A DNA stretch of 9,448 nucleotides from JBBDNV01 sp040877415 (GTDB lineage: Bacteria > Planctomycetota > Planctomycetia > Pirellulales > PALSA-1355): contig JBBDNV010000206.1 in assembly GCA_040877415.1 (NCBI GenBank), forward strand, positions 1-9,448, given 5' to 3'. Shown here in pieces: positions 5,750 through 9,448 of the stretch; positions within the stretch are counted from its first letter, which is position 1, and each line of letters opens with the position of its first letter. The notes below the pieces were generated by a model. The model saw nothing but the letters and a program-made list of their open reading frames with translations. It did no database searches and was not told the origin of the DNA. The translations under genes and the position numbers were made by a program.

Positions 5750-7195
5750 TCACCGGCCGGCAGCCACGGCGGCTGGCGGCACGGCGGCGACAGACGGGGC
5801 GTCAGGGAATTGGGCGACCGGCGTGGTGTACTGGACCGCGGAGGGACCAAGGTAACCTTGCGGCGGGGCGACCGCTGTCGCCGAGAGCGTCTGGGCTGTT
5901 GACGCTTGGAGCGGGTCGACGGGCAATACTTGCGCCATGCCGGGCACGTAGTTGGGGATGAGCATTTCGGCGTGTTGTCCCGCTTCCCAATTCGGTATCA
6001 GCTCAAACGTCGCGGGCGGCGGAGCGAGGGGCGGCTGTGCGGGCAATTCAGCCTTGGGCTCGAGGTATCGCCGATAGCCGGGCGGCCATTGAACGGGCGT
6101 TGCCGGCACGGTCATTCGCAGCTTCAGGTACACCTCGACGTCCAGGGTCTTGCCTGCCGGCAGCGAGTCGCCGGCCGCCGGATTCGGGAGCGCGCGGATG
6201 ACCGACGGGGTCAGTGTTGCCAGTGGAATCATCAGCGCGAAGGCGGACAGAATGCTGGCGGCCGAGCGGCGGCTGTCGAGCGCATCTCGCCGGCGGGCCG
6301 GATCGAGAATGGCGCGCAGCCGCCTTTCGAGGTGCGAGGGGTGAAACATCGTTTGGGCCACCGCCGGCAACCGGGCCCAGCCCAGCCGAGCGGCGATGGC
6401 CAGCAGTTGGCCGGCGTAGTCGGCGCGGTTGCCGCCGGCGCGGATTACGTAGTCGTCGGCCGCCAGCTCGCCAAACGCGCGCACTTGCCTGGCGGCATGC
6501 CATGCCAACGGATGAAACCACCACACGGCGCAGGCGACGGCGGCGACCATTTGAGACACGCAATCGCGGCGCGCCACGTGCGCCAATTCGTGCAAAAGCA
6601 CGCTGCGCCGCTGCGCAAGCGGCCACGCCAGGCTTTCCTCGGGCACCAGGATCTGCACGCGGCCAAAGCTCCACACGGCCGGCGACATGGAGCGGCCGGT
6701 GACCCGCAATTCGACGCGGCCCGTTAGACCGGTCTCTCGCCGCAGGTCGGAAAGCAGATCGAGCCACGCCGCGTCGGCGCATGGCCGCGAGCCGCCAAAC
6801 AGGCGCCGTGCCGAGACAATTCCCAAAACCATGTAACCAAGGCCGACGAGTGTGCCGGCGATCCAGATGACCACCAGCAGCTCGGACCAGAGCGGCGGCT
6901 TCGATTCAGCCGCCGGGCCGAGATTCCGCGGCCAGCCGGATCCCTCGACGTGCACCGCGACGAGCGGCACGCGCCAATCCGGGGTCAACGCCCAGACGAT
7001 CGGCACGACCAGCGTGCCCAGCATGGCCAACAGCCAGACGCGGTGTCCGACGGCGGCCGATGATCGGGCACAAGCGCGGCTGACGAGCCAGCCCGTGACC
7101 AACACCATCGTGACCCGCGCCACCAGAATGACCATCACGCTCAGCGGCTCATCGGAGCCGCGATGATACGTCAGGGCTTCGAGCAGCAGTTGCAT
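5750..7195 (-). CDS. M56 family (BlaR1/MecR1-like) membrane metallopeptidase without beta-lactam sensor
   Basis: This 481-residue integral membrane protein has the zinc-peptidase signature HELAH (202-206) and a downstream glutamate in FGELAADDYV (E243), the expected third ligand. Hydrophobic segments are near 19-36, 51-70, 104-125 and 311-333, as in BlaR1-type proteins with the peptidase loop facing the cytoplasm. In staphylococci such proteins sense beta-lactams and trigger removal of the repressor BlaI. Here the C-terminal ~145 residues (from ~335) are Pro/Ala-rich and show no penicillin-binding sensor domain, so the signal is unknown. Start: GAGGTGA, an ideal Shine-Dalgarno, lies just before the ATG at 7195. 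The repressor gene ends 105 bp upstream on the same strand; the two should form one operon and one signalling pair. Confidence 0.85.
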   Translation of the reverse strand: MQLLLEALTYHRGSDEPLSVMVILVARVTMVLVTGWLVSRACARSSAAVGHRVWLLAMLGTLVVPIVWALTPDWRVPLVAVHVEGSGWPRNLGPAAESKPPLWSELLVVIWIAGTLVGLGYMVLGIVSARRLFGGSRPCADAAWLDLLSDLRRETGLTGRVELRVTGRSMSPAVWSFGRVQILVPEESLAWPLAQRRSVLLHELAHVARRDCVSQMVAAVACAVWWFHPLAWHAARQVRAFGELAADDYVIRAGGNRADYAGQLLAIAARLGWARLPAVAQTMFHPSHLERRLRAILDPARRRDALDSRRSAASILSAFALMIPLATLTPSVIRALPNPAAGDSLPAGKTLDVEVYLKLRMTVPATPVQWPPGYRRYLEPKAELPAQPPLAPPPATFELIPNWEAGQHAEMLIPNYVPGMAQVLPVDPLQASTAQTLSATAVAPPQGYLGPSAVQYTTPVAQFPDAPSVAAVPPAAVAAGR

Positions 7196-7198
7196 GCG

Positions 7199-7205
7199 TC
7201 ACCTC
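7199..7205 (-). promoter_or_regulatory. Ribosome binding site of the M56 gene
   Basis: GAGGTGA on the minus strand lies 3 nt before the ATG at 7195; its core GAGG ends about 6 nt from the start, the ideal distance. It decides the start. Confidence 0.75.
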
Positions 7206-7236
7206 GTCGCTGCCGGGCGGTCGAATCCCTCGCGTG

Positions 7237-7248
7237 CGCGCCGGCGCG
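7237..7248. promoter_or_regulatory. CGCGCCGGCGCG palindrome between repressor and peptidase genes
   Basis: This perfect 12-bp palindrome is identical to the core of the palindrome in the repressor promoter (7777-7788). It is a candidate second binding site for the BlaI-type repressor inside the operon. GC-rich palindromes can recur by chance in such DNA, so this is tentative. Confidence 0.35.
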
Positions 7249-7300
7249 ATTGCGAGCGCAACACGCGGATGGGCGAGCGGGCCGCCACGGCCGCGCGTGT

Positions 7301-7717
7301 TCAAGTCGCCTGTTTCTTGTCGCCTTCCTTTTCTTTGGCCGTTCGAATCAGCGCTTGGAGCCGATCGAGCTCGGCGCGGGAGAGCCGGGCCGAGTGCATA
7401 TTGATCAGCGTGGCCATCGCCGCTTCGGCGGAGCCCGCGAAAAACGTGGCGACGAGTCGTTCCAAGGCCCAGCGCTTGGCCTTCTGGGGCGAAACGGTGG
7501 GGGAATAGACGTAACGAGGGCCGTCGGATTTCTGCTGGACGTGTCCCTTGTCTTTCAGCACGCGCAGCAGGGTGCGGACGGTGGAATAGCTTGGCGCGTC
7601 GGCCATGCAAGCGCGGATTTCGCCGGCGCTTGACGGGCCGCGCTCGTAGATGATGTCCATGATCTGGCGTTCGCGGCGGCTCAGGGGCGGAGGCTGCTTT
7701 TGTGCCATCGAAGACAT
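7301..7717 (-). CDS. BlaI/MecI-type transcriptional repressor
   Basis: This 138-residue protein has the winged-helix domain of the BlaI/MecI/CopY family at about 12-75: LSRRERQIMDIIYERG, then AGEIRACM, then the recognition helix YSTVRTLLRVLKDKGHV, then a wing ending YVYSP. The rest forms the helical dimerisation part with an LxxLI region near 117-125. The family represses its own operon and is inactivated by the partner M56 peptidase. A start at 7708 (the second Met) is also possible; neither has a strong Shine-Dalgarno. The partner gene follows on the same strand. The divergent DUF1501 gene starts 204 bp away and may or may not be under the same control. The promoter (7770-7799) has a palindrome in its spacer that could be the operator. 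No beta-lactamase gene is nearby, so the regulated function is unknown. Confidence 0.9.
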   Translation of the reverse strand: MSSMAQKQPPPLSRRERQIMDIIYERGPSSAGEIRACMADAPSYSTVRTLLRVLKDKGHVQQKSDGPRYVYSPTVSPQKAKRWALERLVATFFAGSAEAAMATLINMHSARLSRAELDRLQALIRTAKEKEGDKKQAT

Positions 7718-7769
7718 GCGGCTCGCTCGCGGCCGGGCCTCAAGTGCGTATTTTTTAGCACACGGCGTC

Positions 7770-7799
7770 TTTGTACCGCGCCGGCGCGGGGTCTGTCAA
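7770..7799 (-). promoter_or_regulatory. Promoter of the BlaI-M56 operon with a palindrome in the spacer
   Basis: On the minus strand a perfect -35, TTGACA (7794-7799), is followed by 18 bp and TACAAA (7770-7775, four of six for -10). The spacer contains CCGCGCCGGCGCGG (7776-7789), a perfect 14-bp palindrome ideally placed as an operator. It does not look like the TACA-TGTA sites known for BlaI/CopY proteins. The transcript leader before the ATG at 7717 would be about 45 nt. Confidence 0.55.
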
Positions 7800-7825
7800 T
7801 CGAGACGTGCGAAATTCTTAGCACC

Positions 7826-7841
7826 CCCTGGGCGACCAGGG
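7826..7841 (+). other. GNRA-loop hairpin upstream of the DUF1501 promoter
   Basis: CCCTGG (7826-7831) and CCAGGG (7836-7841) pair perfectly around GCGA, a GNRA-type tetraloop. It lies between the two divergent promoters, outside the predicted transcripts. Its role is unknown. Confidence 0.4.
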
Positions 7842-7847
7842 CCCCCC

Positions 7848-7875
7848 CTACCAGTCCGACGCAGCAGCGAGGGTT
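7848..7875. repeat. Diverged single arm of the REP-like element
   Basis: This stretch matches the arm of the 5376-5484 element at 22 of 28 positions, including a perfect CAGCGAGGGTT end. No matching second arm was found nearby, so it is probably a decayed half copy. Confidence 0.5.
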
Positions 7876-7885
7876 CCATCGGCCG

Positions 7886-7914
7886 TTGCGCGGCGGGTCG
7901 CCCGGGGCTATAAT
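7886..7914 (+). promoter_or_regulatory. Promoter of the DUF1501 gene, predicted leaderless
   Basis: TATAAT (7909-7914) is a perfect -10, preceded after 17 bp by TTGCGC (7886-7891, three of six). The ATG at 7922 begins 7 nt after the -10, so transcription would start at or within a base or two of the start codon. There is no Shine-Dalgarno. Leaderless translation is the simplest reading. Confidence 0.65.
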
Positions 7915-7921
7915 CGGCCCC

Positions 7922-9346
7922 ATGAGCGTGCCCTGCGATCGCGTGTCGTGCCACATTCCCAATCGCCGCGACGTGTTGCGCGCCGGCAGCCTGGGGTTGT
8001 TCGGACTGGGGTTGGGCGAGCTTTTGCGCTCCCGGACGACGGCCGCCGAGACGGCGGCGGCCCGGCAGCAGCCGGCGACCTTCGGACGGGCCAAGGCGTG
8101 CATCCTGCTGTTCATGTGGGGAGGGCCCGCCCAGCAGGATACCTGGGATTTGAAGCCGCTTGCGCCGGCTGAAATCCGGGGCGAATTCAAGCCGATGGCC
8201 ACCCGCGTGAGCGGCATCCAGATTTGCGAGCATTTTGGCCGGCTGGCCGAACGGACCGACAAGCTGGCCATCGTCCGATCGATGACCCATACGGACGTCA
8301 ACCATTTGACGGCCACGCATTTTCTGCTCACCGGTCAGCCGCCGCCCACCTCGGGCGAGCTGCGGGCCGATTGGCCGCACGTCGGCGCGGTGCTTTCTCA
8401 ATTGGGGCGCGGCCGCGATCCGCTGCCGCCGTTTGTGTCGCTGCGTCCGAAGCTGGAAAACGACGTGCCGCGGTTCGTCGAGCAAAGTCATGGGCAGACG
8501 GCCGGGTGGCTGGGGCAGACGTTTGATCCTTTGTCGATCGACGCCAACCCGGCGGCCAGCGACTACCGCGTCGGCGAGTTCCGCCTGCCGGCCGAGGTTT
8601 CCGTGGCCCGGCTCGACGATCGCCGCGCGCTGTTGGGAGACGTCAACCGCCAGCTTCGACGGATCAACCAGGACGCGGCACACAGGGCGATGGATCGCCA
8701 CGTCGCGCGGGCTTTCGACATACTGCACTCGGCCACGGCCGGCGGAGCTTTTGATCTGGCGCAGGAAGGGGACGCGGTTCGCGCGCGTTATGGGCTGAAC
8801 CCGCACGGGCAGTCGGTCTTGCAGGCCCGGCGGCTGGTGGAGCGGGGAGTGCCGCTCGTGACCGTCTTCTGGCCGAGCGACGGGATCAAAAACGTGAGCG
8901 TGTATTGGGACACGCACAATCGCAACTTCATCGACCTGAAAGAACGCTTGATCCCGCCGGCCGACCAGGCTTTTTCGGCGCTTCTGGACGATTTGCACGA
9001 GCGCGGCATGCTCGACGAGACGCTGGTGGTGTGGACCGGCGAATTCGGCCGCACGCCGCGCGTCGGCCAGCGCAACAGCGATGCCGGCGCGGGCCGCGAC
9101 GGACGCGATCACTGGCCCGGTTGTTTCAGCACGGTGCTGGCCGGCGGCGGAATTCGCGGCGGGCAGGTGTACGGATCGTCCGATCGCCACGCCGCCTACC
9201 CGGCGTCAAACCCGGTGGCGCCGGTCGACCTGGTGGCCACGGTCTATCACTTGCTCGGCGTGCCCGACGATTTGGCTTTGCCCGATGCGCAGGGTCGTCC
9301 TTTGGTGGTTTGTCCGGGCACGCCGATTCGGGCGCTCATCGGCTAA
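7922..9346 (+). CDS. DUF1501 family protein with twin-arginine leader
   Basis: This 474-residue protein belongs to DUF1501, related to the alkaline phosphatase/sulfatase fold and abundant in planctomycetes. It begins with a Tat-type leader: R15-R16 in NRRDVLRAG, then a Gly/Leu-rich hydrophobic segment to about 35, predicting folded export. Family motifs are ILLFMWGGPAQQDTWDLKP (61-79), D330-x-H332 in WDTHNRNF, the block VWTGEFGRTPR (370-380), and GRDHWPG (394-400); the Asp/His residues are likely metal ligands. Near the end, PVDLVATVYHLLGVP is typical of sulfatase-like proteins. The substrate is unknown; family members are often paired with DUF1549/DUF1553 cytochrome-like proteins in polysaccharide or sulfate degradation, but none is adjacent here. 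The ATG at 7922 is chosen over longer in-frame starts (as far up as 7700) because those lie upstream of the promoter and give no leader at the N-terminus. Confidence 0.9.
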   Translation: MSVPCDRVSCHIPNRRDVLRAGSLGLFGLGLGELLRSRTTAAETAAARQQPATFGRAKACILLFMWGGPAQQDTWDLKPLAPAEIRGEFKPMATRVSGIQICEHFGRLAERTDKLAIVRSMTHTDVNHLTATHFLLTGQPPPTSGELRADWPHVGAVLSQLGRGRDPLPPFVSLRPKLENDVPRFVEQSHGQTAGWLGQTFDPLSIDANPAASDYRVGEFRLPAEVSVARLDDRRALLGDVNRQLRRINQDAAHRAMDRHVARAFDILHSATAGGAFDLAQEGDAVRARYGLNPHGQSVLQARRLVERGVPLVTVFWPSDGIKNVSVYWDTHNRNFIDLKERLIPPADQAFSALLDDLHERGMLDETLVVWTGEFGRTPRVGQRNSDAGAGRDGRDHWPGCFSTVLAGGGIRGGQVYGSSDRHAAYPASNPVAPVDLVATVYHLLGVPDDLALPDAQGRPLVVCPGTPIRALIG

Positions 9347-9407
9347 GCCGTTTGAAAACCCTGTACCCGGGGTCAGCGACCTCGTTGTTCTACACATCTG
9401 CGACTGC

Positions 9408-9440
9408 TAGCGGCCGCGTAGCGGCCCAGGATTGTAGCGG
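9408..9440. repeat. Short TAGCGG repeats after the DUF1501 gene
   Basis: TAGCGGCC occurs at 9408-9415 and again at 9419-9426, and TAGCGG a third time at 9435-9440. The window ends soon after, so whether this belongs to a longer repeat cannot be seen. The preceding 9347-9407 shows no good terminator. Confidence 0.4.
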
Positions 9441-9448
9441 TGGGCGAC

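Noticed and set aside
5478..5753. 91-codon minus-strand frame coupled to the M56 stop by GTGA
   Set aside because: It crosses the hairpin at 5489-5511, ends in the REP-like element, uses a GTG start and resembles no family I know. The overlap may be chance.
7768..7775. TCTTTGTA, close to the ACTTTGTA half-site, at the repressor -10
   Set aside because: Only one arm is present and the bases are explained by the -10 element TACAAA.
7700..7921. 74-residue N-terminal extension of the DUF1501 protein
   Set aside because: It covers the repressor start, the divergent promoter, a repeat arm and the TATAAT, and it would bury the Tat leader inside the protein.
7796..9190. Long minus-strand open frame (464 codons) opposite the DUF1501 gene
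   Set aside because: Long antisense frames are common in GC-rich genes; the translation is rich in Arg/Gln/His with no recognisable domain, while the plus strand has clear family motifs.
9347..9407. Possible terminator after the DUF1501 gene
   Set aside because: ACCC and GGGT around CCCGGG form only a short stem and no T-run follows.

Overview
The window looks like chromosomal DNA of a GC-rich planctomycete, most likely of the Pirellulales type. Three things suggest this. The first is the gene mix: a DUF1501 protein with a twin-arginine leader, a ceramidase-like protein, and a BlaI/M56 pair with no beta-lactamase. The second is a REP-like inverted repeat whose translation gives the peptides NPTRQRG and SLALRVS, which I associate with small spurious planctomycete ORFs. 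The third is a perfect TATAAT placed almost on top of an ATG. The assignment rests on recognition only; no rRNA, tRNA or other phylogenetic marker is present.

Layout. Positions 2-724 (+) hold the 3' part of a neutral/alkaline ceramidase-like gene cut by the window edge. Positions 785-2037 hold a compact type II restriction-modification module: a BglII-like endonuclease (+) and an MT-A70 family adenine methyltransferase (-). The two genes converge and overlap by 55 bp. Two sampled 60-base lines of the endonuclease gene are 52-53% GC, against 63-73% in two sampled lines of the oxidoreductase gene, so the module is probably acquired. The methyltransferase has a near-consensus sigma70 promoter; the endonuclease has none that I can see.

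Positions 2302-3299 (+) hold a two-gene operon: a predicted six-helix membrane protein and a small winged-helix regulator, overlapping by ATGA. A perfect 17-bp palindrome, ACTTTGTAATACAAAGT, lies upstream. A 15/17 copy lies 7 bp before the start of the next gene, an FAD-dependent oxidoreductase of the geranylgeranyl-reductase type (3363-4553, +). I infer a small regulon controlled by the winged-helix protein. The oxidoreductase overlaps by 42 bp the end of a convergent amidohydrolase (4512-5357, -).

Positions 5358-5749 have no convincing gene but carry a 109-bp REP-like element with 28-nt arms (26/28 complementary) and an adjacent hairpin. Positions 5750-7717 (-) encode an M56 (BlaR1-like) membrane metallopeptidase preceded by a BlaI-type repressor. 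The repressor's promoter has a perfect 14-bp palindrome between -35 and -10, and the 12-bp core of that palindrome recurs in the repressor-peptidase gap. A DUF1501 protein (7922-9346, +) is divergent from this pair; its TATAAT ends 7 nt before the ATG, suggesting a leaderless mRNA. The last 100 bases hold short TAGCGG repeats.

No CRISPR array, insertion sequence, tRNA or rRNA was seen. The most noteworthy elements are the paired ACTTTGTA operators and the overlapping restriction-modification genes. I do not see clear evidence of an entirely new system.
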